From Armatimonadota bacterium (GTDB taxonomy: Bacteria; Armatimonadota; UBA5829), in contig JAPLCU010000074.1 in NCBI GenBank assembly GCA_026392045.1, positions 1 through 35,057 on the forward strand: a stretch of DNA of 35,057 nucleotides, given 5' to 3'. The notes beneath the pieces are model-generated. The model was not told the DNA's origin. It ran no database searches and saw only the letters and a program-made list of their open reading frames with translations. The translations under genes were made by a program, and so were the position numbers. This document shows positions 21,851-29,713 of this stretch, piece by piece; the stretch's first letter is position 1, and each line of letters opens with the position of its first letter.

Positions 21851-21879
21851 ATGGTAACATTACACGAGGGAATGGTCAA
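21851..21879 (-). promoter_or_regulatory. Promoter of the hdrC-led gene run
   Basis: On the minus strand TTGACC (21879-21874) and TACCAT (21856-21851) are 17 nt apart, with a TGn extension before the -10. Transcription should start near 21845, giving a leader of about 80 nt before the hdrC ATG. Confidence 0.6.
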
Positions 21880-21933
21880 GTTTTCGCAGGCAAGTTTGCG
21901 AGTTCGAGGGCTATTTTCTGCAAGAGTCAAAGA

Positions 21934-21975
21934 ATAAAAAAATATCTTGGGCGGCCAAAGACCATCCAAGATATT
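21934..21975 (-). terminator. Rho-independent terminator of the second BsuPI-like gene
   Basis: AATATCTTGG and CCAAGATATT (21941-21950 and 21966-21975) form a 10-bp stem. Read on the minus strand it is followed by a run of seven T. It separates the upstream gene from the hdrC promoter. Confidence 0.92.
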
Positions 21976-22005
21976 AAAATCACGATTAAATTTAAATCCA
22001 AGCCG

Positions 22006-22851
22006 CTATTGAGGCTTTCGACGCCCGCCAAGAACAGAACCACGCAAGCTCTTCTCGATAATCAGGCTTTCCACGCGTGGAGCCGTCTGGGTTTCTACCG
22101 AAAGATAAACCTGCCCGGTAGATGACTTGCAGAGTTTGCCGCTCAAAGTAACTTTTTCGTCGCTGCCAATCTGCTTCGGGTCGATTCCTGAGACATCTAT
22201 GCTGCCTGTGGAATCGGACAAGATCATTTTCAATTGCGAAGGCATAGCTGTGCCTATCGATCGGCTTCCCTGAGCCTGCATCCTCTCTTCTTTCAAATTA
22301 CCGGACATGGTCACCGTTTTTCCTGCCAATTCGAATGAGCGTTTCATAGCTTCGCCCACCTGAAGCGTCAAAGGCCCAACAACAACCGGCGTCAATTCGC
22401 CGATCCATATCCTCGAGCTAACTTCATAAGGCTTCTCACGCATAGATTCGAGCTGTGCATGCACCGTATACCATCCCGTGCCAACAGCGTTGCCTTGAGT
22501 GTCTTTTTGGTTCCAGGTCACTCGAAATTCCTTGGTCTGGCCAGAGCCAATAGTCAGATTGGTAAATGATTGAATATACATCATACCACTGCTGGCTCTA
22601 TAGACCTCTTTGCCGCCGAATGTAACCCAAATATCGTATTGCTTGCCCGAGCGAAAATCGTAAGCAATGGACTGAGCGCCGGTGTTCTTCAGCGTGTAAA
22701 CAAAGGGCACTTGCTCGCCAAGCGGATACCATTCCTCACAGGCTTGCACCGTCTGCACCAGATTCGCGCTTGCAGCGCAAGGCGCCAAGCCGCCTAATAA
22801 GACTCCACCAAGGATTATTGCAATAATACTACTCATCAAAAGGTTCTTCAT
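22006..22851 (-). CDS. Exported BsuPI-like protein with extra C-terminal domain
   Basis: The 281-residue protein has a signal peptide (about 1-29, ending CAASA-N) and a BsuPI-like beta-sandwich (about 35-150: FVYTLKNTGAQSIAYDFRSGKQYDIWV, KEVYRASSGMMYIQSF). A second domain (about 190-265) looks like an OB-fold (KTVTMSGNLKEER, IDVSGIDPKQIGSDEKVTLSGKL). The BsuPI part is paralogous to the lipoprotein between hdrC and hdrB. A very good SD (AGGAGG, 5 nt) and a GAAGCTG/CAGCTTC leader hairpin precede it. The role is unknown. Confidence 0.72.
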   Translation of the reverse strand: MKNLLMSSIIAIILGGVLLGGLAPCAASANLVQTVQACEEWYPLGEQVPFVYTLKNTGAQSIAYDFRSGKQYDIWVTFGGKEVYRASSGMMYIQSFTNLTIGSGQTKEFRVTWNQKDTQGNAVGTGWYTVHAQLESMREKPYEVSSRIWIGELTPVVVGPLTLQVGEAMKRSFELAGKTVTMSGNLKEERMQAQGSRSIGTAMPSQLKMILSDSTGSIDVSGIDPKQIGSDEKVTLSGKLCKSSTGQVYLSVETQTAPRVESLIIEKSLRGSVLGGRRKPQ

Positions 22852-22991
22852 GTGATCCTCCTGTAATAGAAGCTGATTTATGCCAGCTTCAGGACGCTCA
22901 TGGATATGTTACACTCCATCCACACGTAATACAGACGTTCCAACCGATATCTTATCGCCATGTGCAAGCACATGTAACTAACAATTTGATG

Positions 22992-23048
22992 TTTCGGGAT
23001 TTTGGTCTTAGCATATCCTGCAAGCTCGATCTAACCGAAATCCCGAAA
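22992..23048. repeat. TTTCGGGA palindrome, long copy
   Basis: TTTCGGGATTTTGGT pairs with ACCGAAATCCCGAAA (one mismatch in 15) around a 27-nt loop, starting 16 nt after the stop of the FHA gene. It is the same family as 16079-16123. Confidence 0.75.
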
Positions 23049-23064
23049 TATCTCATTTGCAGCG

Positions 23065-24363
23065 TTATAAGGAATCCACACGAAAAACGCTCTGCCCTAC
23101 CCCTATCTGATCACCAATGGACAGCAGACGATACGCAACGCGCACACCATTTACCCATAGACCATTGGAGCTATTCAGATCGCGAACCGACCAGTTTGCG
23201 CCGTCCCATTGGATATCCGCGTGGGTGCGGCTGAGCTTAACGTCCTGCGGCAGGCCAATGGTGCAGCCCGCATCGCGCCCGATGCGCAGAATCCCCGGCC
23301 CCGATTGGTAAGATTGATTGGCATAAGGCCCCGCGACCACCGCCAGAATGATTGTCCCGGTGCATACCGCAATCGGCTGCGCCACACCAGGAGCGCTAAA
23401 TGTCTGCGATGTTGGGAACTGTGGATGTGAGTGTGCGAGCGCATCGAACGGCTTCTTGTATGTCGCCGAGGCGTAGTATCCGGCTTTCTGGTTTATGCGC
23501 AGCGCCATTCGCCCGATTCCGATTATATCTCCATCCTTGAGCTCAGCCCCCGTGGTAGATTGTGATCCATTTACCATTACAGGCCCGCCCACAGGCTGCA
23601 GAATTACCAGATGGCGATCTATTTTCAGAAGCGCGTGTTGTTTGGCTATGCTTGGATCGCCAAAAAGAGGAATGTCGGCAAGTTCATCGCGGCCAAGGCT
23701 GGTCGTGGATTTGGTCAGGATATAGCTCTTGCCCTCCCTGGCCCCCGTCAGAACAGTTACCCAGCTCTGCTTGGCAACCTCCTCAGCCATCGCCACAGCC
23801 GCGCCGGTCGCCGCGCCCATAATGATAAATCCGATGAAACGGCTGGCAGATCCGCCGCCGGAAACCAAGGCAACCACATCAAAAAACATGCCGCCGACTC
23901 CGCCGCCGATCAACCCGCCAAGCATGGACATTTTGGCGCGCGGCCAGCCTCCGAGAACATAGCCGACACCCACTCCCGCGCCAGCGCCTAGAATCGCCCA
24001 ACCAACTGTGCGGCCAATGACCAGACCTCCAGCGAAGACCAATACAAGAAACACGGCCTCGGCAACCAGCCCAGCTATCGTGCCCGCCAAAGCCCCAATG
24101 GCGATAGCGCCGATTGTTCGGATTGCCATCCGTCTAAAATGCATTCCGAGTTCGTTCGCGAGCGCCAGCATGCCGCCGATGGCAGAAGCCAAAGCAAACC
24201 CGAGAATGGCTCCAGAACTGAACAGTTCGCCGATGCCTGAAGGGCCGTGTCCTGTAAGTTCTTCCCGAGCCATCGATGGGTCAACTATCGCGAATATTAT
24301 CAAACCCGCCACAGCTCCCGCGAGCGCGAGGAGTATCAAACGAGGTGTGTTTATGTTGCTCAA
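23065..24363 (-). CDS. Membrane protein with two FHA domains
   Basis: The 432-residue protein starts with TTG (24361-24363; GGGTGGGTG upstream). Residues 8-195 form several glycine-rich membrane helices (GLIGGGVGGMFF, GAGAGVGVGYVLGG). Two cytoplasmic FHA domains follow. The first (about 200-290) has TSLGRDELADIPLFGDPSIAKQHALL; the second (about 350-430) has LRIGRDAGCTIGLPQDVKLSRTHADI and LNSSNGLWVNG. FHA domains bind phosphothreonine peptides, so a Ser/Thr kinase partner is expected; none is in the window. Similar proteins occur beside Ser/Thr kinases or secretion systems. Confidence 0.85.
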   Translation of the reverse strand: MSNINTPRLILLALAGAVAGLIIFAIVDPSMAREELTGHGPSGIGELFSSGAILGFALASAIGGMLALANELGMHFRRMAIRTIGAIAIGALAGTIAGLVAEAVFLVLVFAGGLVIGRTVGWAILGAGAGVGVGYVLGGWPRAKMSMLGGLIGGGVGGMFFDVVALVSGGGSASRFIGFIIMGAATGAAVAMAEEVAKQSWVTVLTGAREGKSYILTKSTTSLGRDELADIPLFGDPSIAKQHALLKIDRHLVILQPVGGPVMVNGSQSTTGAELKDGDIIGIGRMALRINQKAGYYASATYKKPFDALAHSHPQFPTSQTFSAPGVAQPIAVCTGTIILAVVAGPYANQSYQSGPGILRIGRDAGCTIGLPQDVKLSRTHADIQWDGANWSVRDLNSSNGLWVNGVRVAYRLLSIGDQIGVGQSVFRVDSL

Positions 24364-24390
24364 GACTTTTCACCCACCCAAGTTCTAATA

Positions 24391-24453
24391 CGGGCGGATC
24401 AGAGATTCCGCCCGAACAATCTATTTGTCGCGGACAGAAAGGCGGAATCAGGG
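24391..24453. repeat. Dispersed hairpin element, copy 2
   Basis: A 29-nt hairpin core (24391-24419) ending in GAACAA, with AATCAGGG at 24446-24453. It matches copy 1 at 5139-5180 (25 of 29 in the core), with a compensatory change in the stem. Confidence 0.6.
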
Positions 24454-24680
24454 AACGTTTTGGCCCAAGCAATGCTGCCGCTTGCTATACTTTGCGCACT
24501 TCCAGAAAAGTCGCCTGTTTGCCAATTCGGACCGGAGTCGACCTCTATCCAGTAGTTATCGCCGGCGTCTTTTTGGATAGCGCCGATGATTTTATTGATT
24601 CTTCCACTCAGACTTGCCGAACCAGAATGATATACAGTTATACTGTCAGTTAGGTCATCTTGACCAAGAGTGAGATATGA
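24399..24680 (-). pseudogene. In-frame coding-like remnant after the TIR-STAND stop codon
   Basis: Directly after the TGA of the TIR-STAND gene the same frame stays open for 93 codons, to a TGA at 24399-24401. It contains no ATG, GTG or TTG before its last few codons. The translation looks protein-like (SLSGRINKIIGAIQKDAGDN, YWIEVDSGPNWQTGDF, GSIAWAKTFPDSAF). The final 17 or so codons lie in the dispersed hairpin element. I read it as the 3' remnant of a decayed gene, or a former extension of the TIR gene. No family is recognised. It accounts for most of the 317-nt gap 24364-24680. Confidence 0.4.
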
Positions 24681-27452
24681 TCAGTTTAGTTGGTTGTTTA
24701 GGTCTTCGAGTTCGGGGAGGCGGCGGTTGTAGCCGGTTTGCTCTATTAGCTTTTTTGCGGCGTTAAGGTGTGTGCGGGAGTCTGTTTTGTTGCCTTGGGC
24801 CAGGCAGAGGCGGGCGGCTTCCAGGTGGTAATTTGTGAGGTGGAGCTTCATTTCGCCGCGTTGCGCTATTTCTTTCGCTTCGTTCAGGTCGCGCCAAGCT
24901 TCTTCGTAGTCAGCTGTTATGCGGTGGAATTCTGCGCGCGCCAACAGGCCGCAGAATAGGAATTCCTGCTGCCCCGCTTCCCTCAAACGCTGCACGGCCT
25001 GATTCATGCTTTCATCGGCTGCTTTCTTTAGCTCTGAGTAAATGCCTTCTTTTTGAAGTTGTAGCACGGTGGCGCGGCCCAGACAAAGATGATTCAGGGC
25101 GATGTCCAAGAGCAATCCCTCTTTGGTGCCCCATTGGAGCGTCAATACAGCGCGTTTTTGCACTTGCTGGAAATGACCCTGGCTCAGCAGCAGGTTACAG
25201 AACCAAAAGCCCCACACGGAATAGAGGAATTGATATTCAGGCTGGCGTTTCTTTTGCATAGTCTCTGCTTCAACAAAAAGGTCATGGGCCTCTGAGGTCT
25301 TACCTGCCTGATGCAGAGCGTCTGCCAAGGCCGCGCGATCACTCATTCGCTGAAAATCATCCCCGCTACGGTCGGCGTAGGCGACGCTTTGGCGGGCATA
25401 ATCTACTGCTTCGCTCACATCTCCCAGGGTCAGCGAGAGTTCGCTCAGGTTGCCAGCTCCTCTTGCGTCGTTTTTCCAGTCCTTCTGCTTTATGCCCATT
25501 TCCAACGCAGCCTGCATTGGCGCAAGCGCTTCGCGCAATCGGCCCAGCGCGCGAAGGTGGAAGCCAGCCAGATTAAGAATTATCGCTTTGGCTGAGTCAG
25601 AAAGCGCGGCGACTGGCTGAGACCAAAGTTCTTCAAAGAAGCCGGACAGAGCTGCCAGGTCTGCGCCGAATGCGCCGAGTTTCTTTGTGCTGTAGTATTG
25701 GTTTCCGCGGCAAATCCGCGCCCAATATACTTCATCTAGCGCTTCCTGATAGCGCCCCGCGCGGCAGCCGTGAGCAACTGCGCGATATAGAGGCTCCATT
25801 TCATCCAGCGTATCCGGCAAGTCCTTCTTGGGGAGGGATTTGAAGTATTCATAGAGACGGTTATTAGCTTCTTTCCATGCCGCAGGTTTCTCTTTCTTTA
25901 GAGCCTCGCCAAAATGCTCACGGATGAGCGGGTGGCAATCTATTTCGTGCTGATACAATGCATCTTTCTGATCTAAGAGGCGCAAATCGCGCAGGCCCTT
26001 TAGCGCAAATTGCCACTGGGCATGTGTGAGGCTGCATAGAGAATCCGTCAGGCCTTTGATTTTTGGTTTCGCCCGCAGAACTTTCATTGCTCCACTATCC
26101 GCAGGGCGGTCGAAGAGGCCCATTAGATAGAGAATATCGAGTTCTGGTGTGCCTTTAAGGAATTTGATGTAAGATTTCATTACTCGGCGGGCTTGTCGGC
26201 CATTCTCATCGGGCACCTGCAATAGATCAGGAATTTCGCCTCTCTTGCGTATATCCCCGTCGTGAACTGCAGCGATATAACTGCCCAGAAGAGTTAGAGC
26301 CAGTGCGTGGCCTTGGAAGTCACGAGAAGCCTCACGGAGTTCTTCATCTGTGCATTCTTTAGCCACCCCGCGTTCCCTGAGAAGCTGTGCGCCTGCTTCA
26401 TCTGAAAGGTTATCGAGAGGCACGTTGAACTCCAGGAGATCAGGCACAGGTAGGCGGGTGCTGATTATGCACAGGCCCCAGTCTGAGCCAGCACGCGCTA
26501 GCCCGTTCAGGAGGGCTTCCATTCCTTGGTCACGCAAGCGGCCAGTTGGGTATTGGACAGGCTCTAGGCCATCGAGTATAAGAAGGGTGTGGCGTTTCAT
26601 TATGAGACCGGCAAGCCGCTCCCCTTTTTCCCACGGTGAGACTTTTGTGGGGTCGGGGTCGCCGAACCAATCTAAAGCATGGGCGAAGAACTCGTCCGCG
26701 CCTGCCTGGCGGTCTTCACCTGTCCCCTGGCTATAGAAGCTCCACCCATATACGCGCTCTGCGCCGCGATAGCTGTCGTGTTGCAGTTTTTTCAGCCAAT
26801 GGTCAACGAGTGAACTCTTGCCAACCCCACCCCAGGCTGAGAGCATTATAATGTGTTTGTGCGGGTCTTCCCAAACCTCATCCAGCATTTTCAGCTCACC
26901 ATCACGGCCAAAAAGTTTGGGGGTGGTGGATGGGAGTTTTGATAGGAATATTCTTGGTGGCGCGCTAGTTCCAACGCTGGGCCCTGCGCCGTTTTTGACT
27001 ATTTCGGCGACATCCAGCGCTATTTGTTTGAGCTCTTTCTCCTGTTTATACTTGGACATGCCCATGAGGGGACTAGCATCCTTAGGTCTGAGTTTCATGC
27101 TCGAAAGCCACGTGATCGGTTCCCACGTACACGGTTTGCAGATCACTGGAAACACAGTGACGCCTTCGTCGCTACGACGCTGCAAAAGCTTTGGCACTTC
27201 TTTTGACCGAATGAATCCAGAGGTTAGGAAATCCACAGTTACAAGGAGAATGGCGACCCTGCAAGTGGTCAGGGCTTGTTCTATTTCAGGGGACAAGTCG
27301 TCGCCCGTTTTGATGCGCGTATCGACCCAGATATCGAGCATGTCCTCCATCTCCAAGACGCGTAGATGTTTGCAAAGGCGTTCCATCCATGCCTTATCTT
27401 TGTGGGAGTAACTTATGAAGACTTTTTTGCCTGAGATTGCCCCGTCTGCCAT
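24681..27452 (-). CDS. TIR-STAND NTPase-TPR protein (NLR-like, putative defence)
   Basis: This 923-residue protein has three parts. A TIR domain (about 9-150: KVFISYSHKD, WVDTRIKTGDDL, then SGFIRSKE with Glu85 as likely NADase residue). An NB-ARC/STAND ATPase (about 180-540) with Walker A GGVGKSS (208-214), Walker B LLILD (290-294), ISTRLPVPD, and a winged-helix part. A C-terminal tetratricopeptide region (about 560-915). This architecture is that of bacterial TIR-NLR proteins, in which the TPR end senses an invader and the TIR end depletes NAD+. No partner defence gene is adjacent. A weak SD (AGGG) precedes the ATG. Confidence 0.88.
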   Translation of the reverse strand: MADGAISGKKVFISYSHKDKAWMERLCKHLRVLEMEDMLDIWVDTRIKTGDDLSPEIEQALTTCRVAILLVTVDFLTSGFIRSKEVPKLLQRRSDEGVTVFPVICKPCTWEPITWLSSMKLRPKDASPLMGMSKYKQEKELKQIALDVAEIVKNGAGPSVGTSAPPRIFLSKLPSTTPKLFGRDGELKMLDEVWEDPHKHIIMLSAWGGVGKSSLVDHWLKKLQHDSYRGAERVYGWSFYSQGTGEDRQAGADEFFAHALDWFGDPDPTKVSPWEKGERLAGLIMKRHTLLILDGLEPVQYPTGRLRDQGMEALLNGLARAGSDWGLCIISTRLPVPDLLEFNVPLDNLSDEAGAQLLRERGVAKECTDEELREASRDFQGHALALTLLGSYIAAVHDGDIRKRGEIPDLLQVPDENGRQARRVMKSYIKFLKGTPELDILYLMGLFDRPADSGAMKVLRAKPKIKGLTDSLCSLTHAQWQFALKGLRDLRLLDQKDALYQHEIDCHPLIREHFGEALKKEKPAAWKEANNRLYEYFKSLPKKDLPDTLDEMEPLYRAVAHGCRAGRYQEALDEVYWARICRGNQYYSTKKLGAFGADLAALSGFFEELWSQPVAALSDSAKAIILNLAGFHLRALGRLREALAPMQAALEMGIKQKDWKNDARGAGNLSELSLTLGDVSEAVDYARQSVAYADRSGDDFQRMSDRAALADALHQAGKTSEAHDLFVEAETMQKKRQPEYQFLYSVWGFWFCNLLLSQGHFQQVQKRAVLTLQWGTKEGLLLDIALNHLCLGRATVLQLQKEGIYSELKKAADESMNQAVQRLREAGQQEFLFCGLLARAEFHRITADYEEAWRDLNEAKEIAQRGEMKLHLTNYHLEAARLCLAQGNKTDSRTHLNAAKKLIEQTGYNRRLPELEDLNNQLN

Positions 27453-27635
27453 ACGAATTCGCCCTATTCATCACTAGTTGATTAAGCTGCCTAGCTTAGT
27501 ATACGACACCAGCCAGCTAATCTCCTTCTTTGAGGTTGACTGGCTTGTTTGAGCATTAGGCCCTGAACCACTGAGACACTGAAGGGAGTGAATGGATGAA
27601 ACTAGATTTGAAGGGTTTATCTATAGGCGGGGGGG

Positions 27636-27657
27636 TTCGGGAAAAGGGTTTCCCGAA
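27636..27657. repeat. TTTCGGGA palindrome near a G-run
   Basis: TTCGGGAAA-AGGG-TTTCCCGAA, perfect 9-bp arms, directly after a run of seven or more G, with a partial second copy at 27668-27684. The gap 27453-27746 also has CTAGATTTGAAGGGTT (27602-27617), which recurs at 9111-9126. Confidence 0.7.
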
Positions 27658-27746
27658 ACAAATAAAGCGGGGGGTTCTCGAAACAATTAATATCTGAGGA
27701 TTTGTATATATGTAGCCGATAATCAACTTTAGAGGTGTGTGGAATT

Positions 27747-27923
27747 ATGTGGATTACAGCGTTTGGGGTAGCTTGGATAGTCGGGTGTGTTGCTCTCTAT
27801 GGTTTTCTTATGCGCAGCGCAAGAGAACCGCAACAAGCAGAGTGCATGGATTGTCGGAAAACCCAGTGCATAGATTGTCCATACATCGAGAATACGAATG
27901 TGAAACTTAGACACGCCGCTTAA
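27747..27923 (+). CDS. Small single-span membrane protein with two CxxC motifs
   Basis: The 58-residue protein from the ATG at 27747 (GAGGTG 10 nt upstream; the in-frame GTG at 27735 overlaps the SD) has one membrane helix (WITAFGVAWIVGCVALYGFLM) and then a cysteine-rich tail ECMDCRKTQCIDCPYI. CxxC-x4-CxxC could bind zinc or a small Fe-S cluster, or be a redox relay. The gene is followed by an excellent terminator. I do not recognise a named family. It is divergent in strand from its neighbours on both sides. Confidence 0.6.
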   Translation: MWITAFGVAWIVGCVALYGFLMRSAREPQQAECMDCRKTQCIDCPYIENTNVKLRHAA

Positions 27924-27949
27924 AGCGCGCGTTTCTTACTAAAGCAATT

Positions 27950-27985
27950 GCCCGTGAACCAGATCGATTCACGGGCTATATTTTT
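27950..27985 (+). terminator. Rho-independent terminator (small gene; perhaps also secG)
   Basis: GCCCGTGAA (27950-27958) and TTCACGGGC (27968-27976) form a perfect 9-bp stem, followed by TATATTTTT. It lies between the convergent small gene and secG; read towards secG's 3' end the tail is less T-rich. Confidence 0.9.
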
Positions 27986-28008
27986 GCGCGTTGTGCCAGC
28001 GGTTACTA

Positions 28009-28248
28009 TTAATGAACAGCGTAAGCCAGGATAGCGCTCATGACCATGAAGCCAATGGCAGCCCACTTCGTAATCTCGCCAAGTCTCTCATCAAAACCGG
28101 GTTTTCCCTGGAATGCCGATTCAGATTTACCGCCGATAGTCCCTTGCAAGCCCTCGCTCTTGGTAGCCTGAGACATAACAACACCTATTAGAATCAATGA
28201 ACTTAAAACCTGCAAAGTAATAAACAGGTATTTCCAAAAACCTACCAT
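28009..28248 (-). CDS. secG: Preprotein translocase subunit SecG
   Basis: The 79-residue SecG assists SecYE and SecA in moving proteins across the inner membrane. Two helices (about 4-22 and 56-76) flank a glycine-rich loop with GGKSESAFQGKPGFDERLGEITKW, typical of SecG. The ATG at 28248 has a good SD (GAGGTGG, 7-8 nt), so the upstream ATG at 28335 in the same frame is not used. Confidence 0.9.
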   Translation of the reverse strand: MVGFWKYLFITLQVLSSLILIGVVMSQATKSEGLQGTIGGKSESAFQGKPGFDERLGEITKWAAIGFMVMSAILAYAVH

Positions 28249-28392
28249 TATATAGTCCACCTCGATTGATAAGCTGGGTACGGCAAACTGCCATAACAAC
28301 ACAATAATATTATCAGAAAGTATAGCTCTCGTCAATAGTGAATTTCAGGCAGGATATTTGATATGCTTAAAAGAATGCAGACTTAGAGCGCT

Positions 28393-29319
28393 ATGGAGGG
28401 TGAATTGGAGCGAATTGATCTACAAGGGCAACCATTAGACCTTGATATTACTCTGGGCTGCGGGCAGGCGTTTCGATGGAGGAAGTGTGATGATGGGCTG
28501 TGGCGCGGAGTTGTGCGAGATAAGCTGGTGGAGTTAGCCACAGATGATGGATCGCTCCTTTGGCGAACCTATCCTGATGGCGGCCCAGGCTTGGTGAATG
28601 ACTATTTGCGGCTCTCGGAGGATATTAACGGCATCTATGAGAAGATGTCTGAGCGAGACCCGCTTATGAAAGAACTCTCAATGCGCTTGCGTGGCCTTCG
28701 TTTACTCCGGCAAGACCCTACCGAGGCGCTAATCTCCTTTGTGTGTTCAGCGGCTAATAGCATACCACGCATCATGGCTGCAATCGAGGGCCTGGCGGAG
28801 CATTACGGTGATTTAGTCTGCGAAAAGGATAATCTTTGCTACTTCGCTTTTCCGACACTCAACCACTTGATAAAGGAAGTTAGTTTGCCCGCGGAGCTGT
28901 CCCGCGCTTTGGGTTTCAGAGGGCGAACCATTCGTCAAGTTGCGCGGCATATCATAGAGCAGGGCGATGGCTGGCTGCTATCCCTGAGAAACGTCAGCTA
29001 TCCCGAAGCCAGAGACTCTCTCATGCAGATTATGGGCGTCGGCAGGAAAATTGCAGATTGCGTCTGCTTGTTTTCGTTGGACAAAGACGAGGCCGTTCCT
29101 GTAGACACGCATGTAAGGCAGCTTGCTCATAAATACTTTTTGCCTGACCTTAAAGCAAAAACCGTAACAGATGCAGTCTACAAACAAGTGGTTGATGCTT
29201 TTACGCAGAGATACGGCGAAAATGCCGGTTGGGCGCAGGAGTTTCTATTTTACGAAGATCTACTGCGAACCCGTGCGCTGGGGCGTGGTATTAAATGGGA
29301 AAAGAAAATCATGAGCTGA
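28393..29319 (+). CDS. OGG1-type 8-oxoguanine DNA glycosylase/lyase
   Basis: The 308-residue protein has the two-part OGG1 layout: an N-terminal TBP-like domain with DLDITLGCGQAFRWRK (as in the OGG1 TLxxGQxFRW motif) and a helix-hairpin-helix GPD domain with LISFVCSAANSIPRI, MGVGRKIADCVCLFSLDK and VPVDTHV. The Lys of GVGRKIADC is the Schiff-base residue and the Asp of PVDTH the catalytic acid. It should remove 8-oxoG and cut the strand. OGG1-type enzymes are common in eukaryotes and found in scattered bacteria. It overlaps the convergent transporter gene by 11 bp. The start has no strong SD. Confidence 0.88.
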   Translation: MEGELERIDLQGQPLDLDITLGCGQAFRWRKCDDGLWRGVVRDKLVELATDDGSLLWRTYPDGGPGLVNDYLRLSEDINGIYEKMSERDPLMKELSMRLRGLRLLRQDPTEALISFVCSAANSIPRIMAAIEGLAEHYGDLVCEKDNLCYFAFPTLNHLIKEVSLPAELSRALGFRGRTIRQVARHIIEQGDGWLLSLRNVSYPEARDSLMQIMGVGRKIADCVCLFSLDKDEAVPVDTHVRQLAHKYFLPDLKAKTVTDAVYKQVVDAFTQRYGENAGWAQEFLFYEDLLRTRALGRGIKWEKKIMS

Positions 29320-29686
29320 GGCCTACGAAAATTGCTCCGATTGTCACAAGCAGAATTCCAGCAGCTCTTTGCAAACTCACCGTCTCTTTCAAAACCAGCA
29401 GCGCGTATAGTGAGACAATAAGATAACTCAATGCAGTCATTGGGTTTGCCACACTGACATCCACCCAAGCTAATGCGGCAATATACGAGGCGAAATGAAA
29501 AGCCATCGAGAGCACCCCTAGAAGCACAAACGGATTAGCAAGCGCCTGCCGTATTGCAGATATTACATCTTGTGAATTTCTTACTATAATCCCGCCAGAC
29601 ATCTTCATGCCCACACTAAGCAGAATATCTCCTACGGAGGCAAAAATTATTGCCAATCCAAGCGCAACCGTCAGCTTTACGTCCAT
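29309..29686 (-). CDS. Half-size EamA/SMR-type membrane protein B
   Basis: The 125-residue protein has four membrane helices with ASVGDILLSVGMKMSG in the first helix and loop, and NPMTALSYLIVSLYALLVLKE then GILLVTIGAIFVG in helices 3-4, the pattern of small DMT proteins (SMR/ArnE-ArnF-like halves). The ATG at 29686 has GAGG 7 nt upstream; a TTG at 29701 is less likely. It aligns along its length with the protein at 29714-30112, and the two probably form a heterodimer. Substrate unknown; the radical-SAM neighbour suggests a modified lipid or metabolite. Confidence 0.78.
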   Translation of the reverse strand: MDVKLTVALGLAIIFASVGDILLSVGMKMSGGIIVRNSQDVISAIRQALANPFVLLGVLSMAFHFASYIAALAWVDVSVANPMTALSYLIVSLYALLVLKETVSLQRAAGILLVTIGAIFVGLSS

Positions 29687-29713
29687 TTGAAAGCCTCGCA
29701 AATAGTATGATTT

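Noticed and set aside
21150-21857. Plus-strand reading frame of 235 codons
   Set aside because: It mirrors hdrC and starts in a tandem array; HdrC on the minus strand has all eight cluster cysteines.
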